62,000 nucleotides of DNA from Branchiostoma floridae. Lineage: Eukaryota; Chordata; Leptocardii; Amphioxiformes; Branchiostomatidae. The letters are not shown here. The stretch's first letter is position 1. Location of the stretch: NCBI RefSeq assembly GCF_000003815.2, contig NC_049980.1, positions 31,263,470 to 31,325,469 on the forward strand, given 5' to 3'. The text below holds more notes on this DNA, generated by a model. That model had not been told where the DNA came from, made no database searches, and was given only the letters and a program-made list of their open reading frames with translations.

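Larger units (their letters stand above)
61085..61970 (+). other. Intron 33
   Basis: MITE copy 3, then plain intron 61360-61840, then the damaged exon 34 copy. Confidence 0.65.

Overview
The window is animal nuclear DNA. It is AT-leaning and intron-rich, with GT/AG introns every 0.2-5 kb, and it is packed with short inverted-repeat transposons, SINEs and other repeats. A 100-N placeholder at 29313-29412 marks a draft assembly. Gene structure and repeat content suggest an invertebrate deuterostome, most likely a lancelet (Branchiostoma). This is inferred from pattern only; no database was searched.

One protein-coding gene dominates. From 13793 to the right edge, the + strand carries at least 34 coding exons. 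Each splices to the next with matching phase and no internal stop. Together they give 3807 nt (1269 residues) of a Rho guanine-nucleotide exchange factor of the ARHGEF28 (p190RhoGEF)/AKAP13 (AKAP-Lbc) family. In order it has the conserved N-terminal family domain (exons 1-3), an ankyrin-like segment (exon 4), a long acidic, Ser/Pro-rich linker with several basic Ser sites (exons 5-21), a C1 zinc finger (exons 22-23), a second linker with a KERPRS motif (exons 24-29), and the first half of the catalytic DH domain (exons 30-34). The rest of the DH domain, the PH domain and the C-terminus lie beyond position 62000. A possible first exon at 10914-11028 would add 42 in-frame residues.

The first 10.9 kb holds no gene I can name. 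It contains a LINE 3' fragment, a 320-bp palindrome, a compact promoter-like motif cluster (2814-2898), a possible broken minus-strand first exon (3964-4112), paired hairpins, a 35-bp minisatellite (7568-8103) and two terminal-inverted-repeat elements. The introns hold 5S-derived and tRNA-derived SINEs, at least eight inverted-repeat element families (several with exact target-site duplications) and Penelope-like ends.

The most unusual signal is that many intron-exon edges of this gene carry local tandem duplications. The units are mostly 113-147 bp and often copy the 3' splice site with the start of the exon: exon 5, exon 8 (end), exon 15 (six copies) and exon 34, plus the intron just upstream of exons 7, 10, 18 and 21. 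Most extra copies would end translation. The exon 8 copy keeps splice signals and frame, and could be a usable 17-residue cassette.
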